Both the position numbers and the translations under genes were made by a program. Below are positions 10,601 to 17,274 of a stretch of DNA of 41,617 nucleotides, piece after piece; position 1 is the first letter of the stretch; each line of letters starts with the position of its first letter. The notes under the pieces are model-generated. The model was not told the DNA's origin. It did not search any database and worked only from the letters and a program-made list of their open reading frames with translations. Source of the stretch: Planctomycetota bacterium (GTDB lineage Bacteria; Planctomycetota; Planctomycetia; Pirellulales; UBA1268); assembly GCA_029978905.1 (NCBI GenBank), contig JAPOIM010000041.1, forward strand, positions 1 through 41,617, given 5' to 3'.

Positions 10601-11076
10601 GGGGGACGGTGGGCACGCGTGTGTTCGATCCAGCCGGCAACCTCACGGAGGTGGTGACCGTGTTGCGGGGTCCCCTTGAGCGTGGGGCGCAAGCTCATCT
10701 CACTGGCTCTGCTTCCTACGGCCCGCAGGCGATCCCGCTGATCACCACGGCCTCCGGCCTGCAGTATCGAGACCTCTTGGTGGGGGCCGGAGCGCCTGCC
10801 GCGGCGGGCCAAACAGTGACGGTGCACTACGTCGGTAGCCGGCAGAATGGCGAACTGTTCGACAGCTCGCGAACTCGCGGCACACCGTTTACCTTTACGC
10901 TCGGCACCGGTCAGGTGATCGCTGGCTGGGATGAAGGCGTGGCAGGCATGCGAGTGGGTGGACGGCGGACGCTGATCATCCCTGCGAACTTGGCCTACGG
11001 CGACACTCCGCCGGGCTCGGTGATTCAACCGGGCGACACGCTGGTCTTCGATGTGGAACTGCTCTCGGCGAGCTAA
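4603..11076 (+). CDS. Giant secreted multidomain protein: SdrD B, Ig-like, seven DUF11, FG-GAP-like, C-terminal FKBP
   Basis: The protein has 2157 residues. The start (4603) gives a basic N terminus followed by NLEPLEKRLALAA, a variant of the planctomycetal LEPR-type export segment. In order I see: an unassigned beta-rich region (about 40-335); three SdrD B-like domains (about 337-456, 462-577, 583-697) with DxDxDG calcium motifs and GSYLF ends; an Ig-like domain with LDNDT (about 697-790); seven DUF11 repeats (about 796-1704); an FG-GAP-like part with Asp-rich motifs near 1751, 1805, 1928 and 1983; and an FKBP prolyl isomerase domain (2046-2157). The FKBP part keeps HYVG, LFDSS, GQVIAGW, LAYG and FDVEL, so it looks active. 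Likely a cell-surface or extracellular structural protein. The ribosome binding site is weak, and an earlier in-frame ATG at 4537 exists. Confidence 0.9.
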   Translation: MSNKLKKRLRSQKRRSALRNLEPLEKRLALAAVLDVTPLTWDIVGLDSNKPVTSGPDMFLVGARITNTGDQSISGVQATLDLGDTVRLNADDQWAGIASDYINVVGPTTLDSSFTIAPGDFVDAYFSVRIDRTSDAFTTARRYDITASDGVISDSLDDTHQLYIEQLVSQNRNSTSEILTLRAGVPVTSAQPGDVLTIVHRSASAPGGYEQTTNALTIPTDVFEILSTTAQTVETSFSTDSTTRLTSPVSGVYLDAAGWNSNPGVLNLDPLYNTATDNQKAGGTVMETTYQVRVRPAAPVGAVELTGVIYDYSGSSFHYNADSGVVFKTLQITGSVGVTGRVFRDVNANNRRDSSEPGVLGLLVELRDANTDAIVATTVTDENGSYLFSEADGLTLDTTYVVRFVNPADTVFVRQNAPGSNELNDSDANATTGRTASFALTSATPMLENLDAGLSFAPATVAGYAWIDTDGDGVQDATEVATVASVQLFQVVNGEPSRVATFETVATGPNAGEYSFEGLAPGEYFVKIVPSDPALAITNVDQGADDLVDSDINPFTNESLAFTLPAGGSQVVDAGFVAAAVIQGRVWNDADVDGLYEGEPGSQGVTVELLDDTGAVVATTVTGTDGSYLFEMLPPSLGAGYSVRVVPASGYGISPMNQGADGSVDSDVDPTLGTSSLFVVLPGTTTVLDAAIYLAPPDAVDDSRTTPVDTPLNIGMLDNDTFARLRTITFSQPVSTDCSVSLDDNGTPLDPTDDYFVFTPSNGFTGVTTFPYTLTNSEGESDTAVVTVTIGDAVATTADLSITKTDGQLTDIPGTSITYTIVVSNSGPADAVGATVDDVVPVEITGVTWTAVYSAGSTGAASGSGSLVAEVIDLLSGGTATFTVSGMISASAVGTLTNTATVTAPSGFTDGDLSNNSSTDTTTLVPTVNLRVTKDDGVTSFSAGGTTDYTITVINDGPSVVSGAVVSDVLPAGVAFVSATNGATYNVGTNTVTFTTGTVGVSGVESFVLTVAVAAAFPAGQDVITNTATVTAPAGVTESDTSDNSASDTNTLLAAPDLSITKSSSVTEISAGDSVTYVLDYANTGTQGATGVAITDTLPVGMTFNAADNAGWSQSGSTLTFSVGALAVGGTGSVNLVLVADASFAAGQDDVFNTASIADDGTNGADEDPTNNTDDETDVLKAAPNLVVTKDSSVTEIHAGESVTYVFVYANRGTQGATGVELTDTLPDGMNFESAANPGWSLDGSTLTYSLGSVAAGQDGSVELVLLADATFNATQATIENVASIADDGTNGEDEDPTDNTDSEIDDLAVYPDLVVTKTDNQTTAIPGTAIEYTIVVRNVGQRDVVGATIQDLTPADITDVSWTATYSAGSSGPASATGNLVGIVEDIDLLAGGTATFILTGTIAPDATGTLSNTVTVAVDSEFPDSDPSNNSATDTTALTPTGDLSITKTDGLDIVAGGDRVTYTITLANTGPSDAVGATFTDELSSDIVSALWTAVYSAGSSGPASGTGSIDANEITLRAGGTATFTITASIAAFATGAVRNTATITPPAGFDDPNLDNNLASDSTAVENEVDLQATITDGREAYLAGSDAVYTVIVTNRGPGAAVNARIVATLPQGVPTATWTASYSPGSLGESAGSSVGADGIDTTVTLLPGGAVIYTLRGPMDAEAVDFQTVTVDVTASDDNVEYNLFDNVASDTNYRPLIAVGTDIDCESAPTVTILDAQTGSIVSQFLAFEPGFRGGVRTAMTDVDGDGVPEVIAASGLGRIGEVRVFDLFGAERPELRMQPYGTSFLAGVSIATDDIDGDGIGELITGQSRGSGRVQVFRGLAGASGWEATPYRVFDPYGPSHVNGVTVAAADVGTFSNGATIDALSADGRREVAVTSGPGVVKPARVFDVSGAPTVIRELTGEPLGTTGGATISAGRYDSDGLEDLVIAGGSDSGSITAVYSGRTDLASAQLLQRYAAFADIAGSSPVFSTGVDINGDGRIDEIFSFQGAGGTVGTRVFDPAGNLTEVVTVLRGPLERGAQAHLTGSASYGPQAIPLITTASGLQYRDLLVGAGAPAAAGQTVTVHYVGSRQNGELFDSSRTRGTPFTFTLGTGQVIAGWDEGVAGMRVGGRRTLIIPANLAYGDTPPGSVIQPGDTLVFDVELLSAS
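7765..8532 (+). repeat. Tandem 384-base repeat (DUF11 units 3 and 4)
   Basis: Within the giant gene, unit 3 (7765-8148) and unit 4 (8149-8532) are exactly 384 bases (128 residues) each. About two thirds of their residues are identical by eye, with shared blocks such as GTQGATGV, TDTLP and NTASIADDGTNG / NVASIADDGTNG. The other DUF11 units are more diverged and belong to a second type carrying W-T-A-x-Y-S-A-G-S. This points to a fairly recent internal duplication. Confidence 0.85.
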
Positions 11077-11088
11077 GCCTTAGGTCTC

Positions 11089-12264
11089 ATGGCGATTTAC
11101 CTCGACAATCACGCGACGACTCGGCTCGATCCTCGCGTGCTCGAGGCGATGCTGCCGTGGTTGGGTGAGCACTACGGAAATGCCGGAAGCCTGACGCATG
11201 CGTTTGGGCGCGAAGCGCATGACGCAGTGGAGGAGGCGAGGGCGCAGGTGGCGGCGGCCGTGGGGGCGACGCACCGCGAGATCATCTTCACCAGCGGAGC
11301 CACCGAGAGCGCGAATCTCGCGATCCTTGGGTCAGCCGCGCGTCCGGGGCGGGAGCGGGGCCGGCTTGTCAGCTGGCAGACCGAGCACCCTGCAGTCCTC
11401 GATCCGCTCGAACATCTCGCGTCGCGCGGCTACGACGTGCAGTTGCTCAGTGTGGCTTCGCAGGCAACCGATGCGGCGGGGCGGATCGACCTCGCCTCCC
11501 TCCAGCAGGCCTGTGTCGAGGGCACGTTTCTGGTGAGCCTGCTGCTGGCCAACAACGAGGTGGGCACGATCCAGCCTGCGGCCGAGGTGGCTGCGATCGC
11601 GCACGGCTGCGGAGCGGTGCTGCACCTCGATGCTGCTCAGGCATTCGGCAAAATGCCCTTCAAGGTCGATGCGCTCGGGGCCGATTTGGTGAGCCTGTCG
11701 GCGCACAAGTTTCACGGTCCCAAGGGGGTGGGGGCGTTGTTCGTGCGCCGCCGCGAGCGCGTGGCACGGCTCGCTCCGAGGGTGTTTGGCGGAGGCCAAG
11801 AGCGGTCGCTTCGCAGTGGCACACTGAATGTGCCGGGGATCGTCGGGATGGGCGTGGCGGCTGCCCTCGCCACCGCGGAGATGGAAGCAGACGCCGAGGC
11901 GATGCGGCAGTTGCGTGACCGCCTCTGGGGCCGGCTCTCAGAGCGTGTGCCTGACGTGCACCTGAACGGCCCAGCGCTCGCCGCTCGCGGGCTCCGCCTC
12001 CCCGGAAACCTCAACGTGCGGATTGGCGGCGTCGACGGCCAAACCCTCCTCGCGACCCTCGGCGACGGCGAACTTGCCGTGTCGAGCGGAAGTGCCTGCT
12101 CGTCGGCAAGTCCGCGGCCGAGCCACGTGCTGCGGGCGCTGGGGCTCGACGAAGACCAGGCCCGGGCAAGCCTCCGCTTCGGTCTCTCTCGGTTTACGAC
12201 GATCGATGAGGTCGATCGCGCGGTGGACCTGATCGCCGCCGCGGTTGCCCAACTGCGGGGCTGA
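11089..12264 (+). CDS. iscS: Cysteine desulfurase (NifS/IscS family)
   Basis: A PLP enzyme that takes sulfur from L-cysteine, forming a protein persulfide used for Fe-S clusters and thiolated tRNA. The 391-residue protein opens with IYLDNHATTRLDPRV, has the TSGATESANLAILG cofactor segment, the PLP lysine in SAHKFHGPKG (K207), the GGGQERSLRSGT loop and the catalytic cysteine in SGSACSS (C337). It starts 12 bases after the giant gene, with a modest site TTAGGT. An A-type Fe-S carrier gene follows 109 bases later, which suits a role in Fe-S assembly. No iscU, iscR or suf genes are in the window. NifS, IscS and related desulfurases are hard to separate by sequence alone, so the symbol is provisional. 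Confidence 0.92.
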   Translation: MAIYLDNHATTRLDPRVLEAMLPWLGEHYGNAGSLTHAFGREAHDAVEEARAQVAAAVGATHREIIFTSGATESANLAILGSAARPGRERGRLVSWQTEHPAVLDPLEHLASRGYDVQLLSVASQATDAAGRIDLASLQQACVEGTFLVSLLLANNEVGTIQPAAEVAAIAHGCGAVLHLDAAQAFGKMPFKVDALGADLVSLSAHKFHGPKGVGALFVRRRERVARLAPRVFGGGQERSLRSGTLNVPGIVGMGVAAALATAEMEADAEAMRQLRDRLWGRLSERVPDVHLNGPALAARGLRLPGNLNVRIGGVDGQTLLATLGDGELAVSSGSACSSASPRPSHVLRALGLDEDQARASLRFGLSRFTTIDEVDRAVDLIAAAVAQLRG

Positions 12265-12275
12265 GGGCTCGATCT

Positions 12276-12303
12276 TTGCCGGTTTCCGTGATCGGGATAC
12301 ACT
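12276..12303 (+). promoter_or_regulatory. Candidate promoter before the A-type Fe-S carrier gene
   Basis: TTGCCG (12276-12281) and TACACT (12298-12303) are spaced by 16 bases in the 109-base gap between iscS and the carrier gene. The -10-like hexamer is good and the -35-like one is only partial. The same TACACT hexamer occurs at 556-561, before rsmH, without a matching -35. Suggestive only. Confidence 0.3.
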
Positions 12304-12373
12304 TTCAAACAGCGTCGGAAACGCGTCGACGCCAGTTTCGGTTGCATCGCTCACTGTTTGGAGTTGCCACAAC

Positions 12374-12706
12374 ATGGCCATCACGCTGTCGGAAAAGGCT
12401 GCCTCGGAAGTCAAGAAGATCATTGCCGATCAGAAGCTCGCTGATGAGACCGTGCTTCGCGTGGGCGTTCAGGGGGGCGGCTGCAGCGGGTTCTCGTATT
12501 CGCTGGGCTTTGACACCGCCTGGGACCCCAAGGCCGACTCCCTCGAGGAGCAGCATGGGGTGAAGGTCGTCGTCGACAAGAAGAGCGACCTTTTCCTCGA
12601 CGGCACCACGCTCGATTTCCATGAGGGTATCGACAAGCGCGGCTTCACCTTCAACAACCCCAACGCAAAGAAGAGCTGCGGCTGCGGAAGTTCGTTCCAG
12701 GCCTAA
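12374..12706 (+). CDS. A-type iron-sulfur carrier protein (IscA/ErpA/HesB family)
   Basis: A 110-residue protein that would carry or insert Fe-S clusters into target enzymes in the cytoplasm. The family signature is complete: GGGCSGFSY with C37, and near the end SCGCGSSF with C102 and C104, the three cysteines that bind iron or cluster. The beginning (MAITLSEKAASEVKKII) is typical, so ATG 12374 is taken as the start although the frame is open further upstream; the site GGAG (12358-12361) is 12 bases away, rather far. The gene follows a cysteine desulfurase on the same strand, a common pairing. ErpA, IscA and SufA subtypes cannot be told apart here, so no symbol is given. Confidence 0.93.
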   Translation: MAITLSEKAASEVKKIIADQKLADETVLRVGVQGGGCSGFSYSLGFDTAWDPKADSLEEQHGVKVVVDKKSDLFLDGTTLDFHEGIDKRGFTFNNPNAKKSCGCGSSFQA

Positions 12707-12798
12707 GTTCGCTGTTTGGTTGGTGCATCAGGATTCCCTGCCGTGATCGGTCGGCATGGCTCCGCTGTCGCTGCGACTGACCGCAAGAAGGAGAGCAC

Positions 12799-14058
12799 GT
12801 GGCTGCTGAGCGGGTGTCGATCGTCGGTATTGGTGACGACGGGATCGAGGGCATGACCGGCCAGGCCCGGCGGCTCGTGGAAGCGGCCGAGGTCTTGCTG
12901 GGGCCAGAAGCCTGCCGGGATCTGCTGCCGGCGTCGCTTGGATCTCGGCTGGTCGTCGCCACCAACCTCGAAGACCTTGTGGAGCGCGTGGAGCAGGCCG
13001 CTGGCCGCCCCACTGTGGTGCTTGCGTCCGGGGACCCGCTCTTCTACGGCATGGCGAGGTTTGTCTGTTCCAAGTTGGGGAAGGATCGCTTCGATGTGAT
13101 TCCCCACGTGAGCAGCATGCAACTGGCTTTCGCGCGGGTGAAGGAGAGTTGGGAAGACGCCTACCTCGCAAACCTGACCGGTCAGTCGATTGAGCGTGTG
13201 ATCGATCGCATTCGGCAAGCCGATACGGTTGGCTTGTTCACGAGCGATCACTGGACACCGTCGCTCGTGGCCAAAACGCTCCTCGAAGAGGGGCTCGATT
13301 CGTTTCACGCCTACGTCTGTGAAAACCTCGGTTCGCCCGATGAACGCGTCACGCAGGGCACTCTGGCTGAAATCGCCCGCGATTCCTTCGGGCCGCTCAA
13401 TGTGATGGTTCTCGTGCGGCAAAGCCGCGCGACGGACCAGCCGGGCGAGGTTGGACAGCGTCTCTTCGGCAACCCCGATGAATGCTTCCTGCAGTCGCGT
13501 CCCAAGCGGGGCCTGCTCACGCCTTCTGAGGTGCGGGCGATGGCGCTTGCGGAACTGGGGCTCCGGGAAACGAGCATCGTTTGGGACGTCGGTGCCGGGA
13601 GCGGGTCGGTGTCGCTGGAGGCGGCGCGGATTGCTCGCAGTGGGCGGGTGTATGCGATTGAAATGGATCCCGATGATCACCGGCTGATCGAAACCAACGC
13701 GGAGCGGTTTTCGGTCACGAATCTCACCGCCGTGCTCGGCCGGGCGCCGGAAGCGTGGCGTGGGTTGCCTGGGCCCGACGCCGTGTTTGTCGGCGGCAGC
13801 GGGCGCGATGTGGCGAGCCTCGTGGAGCAGGCCTGGGAGAAACTCAAAGGAGGCGGACGGCTCGTCTCAGCGGTGAACAGCATCGAGAACCTCGCAGCCG
13901 TGCACTCGTTGTTGCGTGCCCGCTCCGACGATGCGGCCTACTGGCTGGTGACGATCGCCCGTGGCATCGAACAGATGGACCGCATTCGCTTTGAGTCTCT
14001 CAACCCCACCTTCCTGATCGCTGCCACCAAGCGGCGTTCAAGCTCCCATGTCTGCTGA
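12799..14058 (+). CDS. cobL: Precorrin-6Y C5,15-methyltransferase, CbiE-CbiT fusion (CobL type)
   Basis: CobL methylates C5 and C15 of precorrin-6Y and removes a carboxyl group, a step in cobalamin ring building. The 419-residue protein is a fusion. Residues about 1-205 are a CbiE-like tetrapyrrole methylase (VSIVGIGDDGIEGM, LASGDPLFYGM, HVSSMQLAFARVKESWEDA). Residues about 230-419 are CbiT-like, with the SAM loop VWDVGAGSGSVSLEAAR. Where CbiE proteins usually show a VxxHGR-type segment, this one reads LANLTGQ. GTG 12799 has a good site, AAGAAGGAGAG. The end overlaps the following deacetylase by 11 bases. No other cobalamin gene is present in the window, so the enzyme may act in a scattered pathway or on another tetrapyrrole. 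Confidence 0.88.
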   Translation: MAAERVSIVGIGDDGIEGMTGQARRLVEAAEVLLGPEACRDLLPASLGSRLVVATNLEDLVERVEQAAGRPTVVLASGDPLFYGMARFVCSKLGKDRFDVIPHVSSMQLAFARVKESWEDAYLANLTGQSIERVIDRIRQADTVGLFTSDHWTPSLVAKTLLEEGLDSFHAYVCENLGSPDERVTQGTLAEIARDSFGPLNVMVLVRQSRATDQPGEVGQRLFGNPDECFLQSRPKRGLLTPSEVRAMALAELGLRETSIVWDVGAGSGSVSLEAARIARSGRVYAIEMDPDDHRLIETNAERFSVTNLTAVLGRAPEAWRGLPGPDAVFVGGSGRDVASLVEQAWEKLKGGGRLVSAVNSIENLAAVHSLLRARSDDAAYWLVTIARGIEQMDRIRFESLNPTFLIAATKRRSSSHVC

Positions 14059-14782
14059 TCCTCCGCTCGACGTGATCGCCGTCGGCGCCCACCCCGACGA
14101 TGTGGAGATTGGCTGCGGCGGCACGCTCGCCCTGCTCGCGGCTGCAGGCCGCCGCGTGGGCATCGTCGATCTCACCGATGGAGAACCCACTCCACGCTCA
14201 AGCGGGCGTGAAGAGCGGCTGCAGGAGGCTGCGGCCGCTGCGAAGGCTCTGGGCGTTGTGGAACGCATCACACTCAACTTTCCCAACCGCCAGCTCTTCG
14301 ATGGCTTCGAAGTGCGGGTGGCCCTGGCCAAAGTCTTTCGCCGGTTTCGGCCTCAGCTCGTGTTGGGGCTCGCTGAAAAAACGCCGATGGCCTCCCCCGA
14401 CCACGCCCAGGCCGTCGCGATCACGGAGGCGGCGGTCTTCTACTCCCGCCTGACAAAGTGGGACGACGTGTTTGATCAACTGCCGGTGCACACGGTGCCG
14501 GCGCTCGCGAGTTATTTCTTGCCGACGGGCGTCACGGACGTGCCCCACGGCTCCTGGCCGCTGGTGGTCGACATCACGTCGCATCTCGAACAGAAAATGG
14601 CGTCGATCCGCTGCTACGCCTCGCAGTTTCCTGCGGAGAAAGCCCACGTCTTTGATCGGGTCCGCACGATTGCCCACCACACCGGCATGCTCGCCGGCTG
14701 TGAGGCTGGCGAACTGTTTGCGTCGGTGAAAATGCCGTGCACGAGCGACCTCCTCGGCATGCTCGTGCCAGAAAGGACCTGA
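14048..14782 (+). CDS. bshB1: PIG-L family deacetylase, BshB1-like
   Basis: In bacillithiol-making bacteria BshB1 removes the acetyl group from GlcNAc-malate, the second step of bacillithiol synthesis. The 244-residue protein has the family metal motif AHPDD (H15, D17, D18), the segment GCGGTLALL, the LTDGEPTPRSS loop, FPNRQLFDG, and a later SPDHAQA with H119 as probable third zinc ligand. The opening LDVIAVGAHPDDVEIGCGG and the CYASQF stretch favour BshB1 over general PIG-L deacetylases. It begins inside the end of cobL, so the two are probably co-translated. bshA and bshC are not in the window, so the pathway assignment is provisional; detoxification of related conjugates is an alternative. 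Confidence 0.8.
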   Translation: MSADPPLDVIAVGAHPDDVEIGCGGTLALLAAAGRRVGIVDLTDGEPTPRSSGREERLQEAAAAAKALGVVERITLNFPNRQLFDGFEVRVALAKVFRRFRPQLVLGLAEKTPMASPDHAQAVAITEAAVFYSRLTKWDDVFDQLPVHTVPALASYFLPTGVTDVPHGSWPLVVDITSHLEQKMASIRCYASQFPAEKAHVFDRVRTIAHHTGMLAGCEAGELFASVKMPCTSDLLGMLVPERT

Positions 14783-14786
14783 AGCG

Positions 14787-15809
14787 ATGGCTGCACGCGA
14801 GTTGTTTGATGTGGCGGTGGTCGGTGCCGGGATGGCAGGGCTGTCGGCGGCGAGGGCGCTCGTGGAAGCCGGGCGCCGCGTGGTCGTGGTGGACAAAGGG
14901 CGAGGGATCGGCGGCCGCATGGCCACTCGTCGGATTGGCACCGCGGTCTTTGATCATGGCGCCCAGTATTTTTCGGTGCGGAGTCGTGGCTTTGGCAACG
15001 TCGTGGCCGAGGCCAGTGAGGCGGGCGAGGCTGTGGTCTGGAGCCATGGGTTTCCGGTCCTCGATGCCTCCGGCGCCATGGAGCTGCCTGGGGAAGGGCA
15101 TCCACGGTGGTGCGGCAAGCCCGGGATGACGGCGATCGCCAAGCGGATGGCGGTTGGGCTCGACATGCGGACGGCATCGCGCGTGGAGGCGGTCGCGGTC
15201 GAAGGTGATCGCGTGCTGCTGCGGTTTGAGGACGGGGCTACGATCGAGGCCCAGGCGTGCGTGCTCACCCCGCCAGTGCCGCAGACACTCGACCTGCTCG
15301 ATGCGGGCGGTGTGCCGCTCGACGCTGGTGAGCGTGCGACGTTGGGAAAAATCGACTACGAGCCCTGCTTTGCCCTGATGGCGGTGTTGGCCTCTCCCTC
15401 GAAGGTGCCGCCGCCAGGTGGGCTCTCGCTTGAGGCGGGCCCGATTGCCTGGATCGCCGACAACCAGCAGAAGGGGATCTCGCCGCTGCCCGCGATCACG
15501 ATCCATGCCTCGTCACAGTTCAGCCGCGAGCACTTTGACGGGGATCCTGCCGCGGTCGCCGTGGCGTTGCTCGCGGCCGCGGAGCGGTGGATCGACGGTG
15601 GGGCGTCAGGGGTGGTGGAGCAATCGCTGCATCGCTGGAAGTTTGCTCGGCCGGTGTCGATGTTTGAATCGCCGCTCGCGGTGGTGCATCGCACTCCATC
15701 CATCGTGCTCGCGGGAGATGCGTTTGCGGGGCAGCGGGTAGAGGCGGCGGCGACGAGCGGTGCGGCGGCGGCGCGGTGGCTCACCAGGAACGAGCGGTCA
15801 GGCACGTGA
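14787..15809 (+). CDS. Renalase-like FAD-dependent oxidoreductase
   Basis: This 340-residue flavoprotein starts with the dinucleotide-binding motif VAVVGAGMAGLSAARAL (about residues 8-24). It continues with VVVVDKGRGIGGRMATRR and FDHGAQYFSVR, the signature of the renalase / small NAD(P)-FAD amine oxidase group. Some bacterial renalases oxidise dihydro-isomers of NAD(P)H; others are uncharacterised. The C-terminal VLAGDAFAGQRVEAAATSGAAAARWL is the usual second FAD-contact segment. ATG 14787 follows an AGAAAGGA site and lies four bases after the deacetylase stop. The next gene, a related flavoprotein, starts nine bases after this one ends, so the set cobL-bshB1-renalase-FAD enzyme looks like one operon. 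The substrate is unknown. Confidence 0.8.
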   Translation: MAARELFDVAVVGAGMAGLSAARALVEAGRRVVVVDKGRGIGGRMATRRIGTAVFDHGAQYFSVRSRGFGNVVAEASEAGEAVVWSHGFPVLDASGAMELPGEGHPRWCGKPGMTAIAKRMAVGLDMRTASRVEAVAVEGDRVLLRFEDGATIEAQACVLTPPVPQTLDLLDAGGVPLDAGERATLGKIDYEPCFALMAVLASPSKVPPPGGLSLEAGPIAWIADNQQKGISPLPAITIHASSQFSREHFDGDPAAVAVALLAAAERWIDGGASGVVEQSLHRWKFARPVSMFESPLAVVHRTPSIVLAGDAFAGQRVEAAATSGAAAARWLTRNERSGT

Positions 15810-15818
15810 GGCAAACGA

Positions 15819-17114
15819 GTGAGCAGTGAATTGGGTCATGACTGTGTGATCGTGGGTGCCGGGCTTGCGGGGCTTGCCTGTGCCCGCACTCTGCACCACG
15901 CCGGCCGCCGCGTGGCCGTGGTGGAAGCCTCTTCCCGGGTGGGGGGGCGGGTGTCCACCGATGACGTGGAAGGCTTTCGGGTCGACCGTGGTTTTCAGGT
16001 GTATCTCGACGCCTACCCCGAAGGCCGTCGGCAACTCGACCACAAACGCCTCGACTTGGGCCGGTTTGCCGCGGGGGCGATCATCGCTGAAGGTTCTCGG
16101 TTGATGCGGATTGCCGATCCGTGGCGACGCCCTGCCGAAGCAATTGGTGGGTTGTTTCAGGGGGTCGTCAGCGTTTCGGATGGATTGAAGATCGCCCAGC
16201 TGCGTTCGCAGGTGCTCGCACGCTTGCGGGCCGACGACCTGGGTGATCAGAGAAGAGGCGATACGGACGTATCGACGCGGGATGAACTGCTTCGCCGCGG
16301 GTTTTCGCGCGAGGTGATCCGTCGCTTCTTTGAGCCCTTCTTCGGTGGCGTGTTCTTGGAGCGGGAGTTGGCCACCTCCTCGCGGATCTTTGAGTTCACG
16401 TTTGCGATGTTTGCCCTTGGTTCAGGCTGCCTGCCGGCCGGGGGGATGGCCGCGATCCCTCAGCAGCTTGCCGAAGGTCTGCCCGCTGGAGCCGTGCACC
16501 TGGAAACGCCGGCCGTGGCAGTGGAGCCGGGAACCGTGCGGCTCGCGAACGGCCGGACGCTCACGGCACGGTCGATCGTGGTGGCGACGACGTTTGATGC
16601 CGCGGTGTCGCTCCTGCCTGGTCGGATCGACAGTGCTGCCGCATCGCGCACCTGGAAGGGCACCAAACTGGTGGCGTTTGCGGCCAACCGTTCGCCTCTG
16701 GCCGGGCCGCGTTTGCTGGTCGTGGCCGATCCCCGCGATGCCCGTGGGCCTGCCGGCCCCATCGACAATCTCACCGTGCCCTCGGATGTGGCCGCCGGCT
16801 ACGCGCCCCGAGGCGAGTCGCTGGTGACCGTGTCGGTGCGATCCGACTGGCACGGCGACGGTGGTGTGGAAGAGGCGATCCGCCAGCAGGCATCGCAGTG
16901 GTTTGGTGGCCAGGCTCTCGACTGGCGTCATCTCACCACCATCGATGTGCCGAAGTCTTTGCCCGACGAGCGCCCTCAGGCCCGAGCCCAGCGACCGCAC
17001 GCCTCGCTCGGCGACGGGCTGTTTCTCTGCGGCGATCATCTGACGACTGCGTCGATCAACGGGGCCCTCGCCTCGGGCCGGCTCTGCGCGGAGGCGGTGC
17101 TCGCCTCAGCCTGA
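15819..17114 (+). CDS. FAD-dependent amine oxidase / phytoene-desaturase-like protein
   Basis: A 431-residue flavoprotein of the amine oxidase / phytoene desaturase superfamily. Visible are CVIVGAGLAGLACARTL (about residues 8-24), VVEASSRVGGRVSTDDVEGF, and FRVDRGFQVYLDAYPEG, a feature of the group annotated as NAD(P)-binding or protoporphyrinogen-oxidase-like proteins. At the C terminus LFLCGDHLTTASINGALASGR closes the FAD site. The GTG start at 15819 has GTGAGG (15806-15811) at suitable spacing. It comes directly after another FAD enzyme, which suggests related or sequential substrates, perhaps carotenoid or quinone-like, but the substrate cannot be told. No transmembrane segments are obvious. 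Confidence 0.78.
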   Translation: MSSELGHDCVIVGAGLAGLACARTLHHAGRRVAVVEASSRVGGRVSTDDVEGFRVDRGFQVYLDAYPEGRRQLDHKRLDLGRFAAGAIIAEGSRLMRIADPWRRPAEAIGGLFQGVVSVSDGLKIAQLRSQVLARLRADDLGDQRRGDTDVSTRDELLRRGFSREVIRRFFEPFFGGVFLERELATSSRIFEFTFAMFALGSGCLPAGGMAAIPQQLAEGLPAGAVHLETPAVAVEPGTVRLANGRTLTARSIVVATTFDAAVSLLPGRIDSAAASRTWKGTKLVAFAANRSPLAGPRLLVVADPRDARGPAGPIDNLTVPSDVAAGYAPRGESLVTVSVRSDWHGDGGVEEAIRQQASQWFGGQALDWRHLTTIDVPKSLPDERPQARAQRPHASLGDGLFLCGDHLTTASINGALASGRLCAEAVLASA

Positions 17115-17226
17115 CGCTGACCTCGGCGGATTCTGACGCTTGACTCTGAAGAGGGCTGGCGTTGCCGACCACGGCTGCCGCGCTGGCGGGCTGTTAACGC
17201 TCCCCTTCCGCCACGGTTTCTCCTGA

Positions 17227-17274
17227 GGTATACCAGTGATTGAAACGCGCGTTTGAAACCGTCGTTTCCGGAAA
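17227..17274 (+). promoter_or_regulatory. Palindromic operator-like region at the TetR gene start
   Basis: Three perfect palindromes lie within 48 bases: GGTATACC (17227-17234), AAACGCGCGTTT (17243-17254) and TTTCCGGAAA (17265-17274). GAAAC/GTTTC half-sites recur at 17242-17246, 17255-17259 and 17264-17268. TATACC (17229-17234) could also be a -10 element. TetR regulators typically bind such symmetric sites at their own promoter. Confidence 0.55.
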
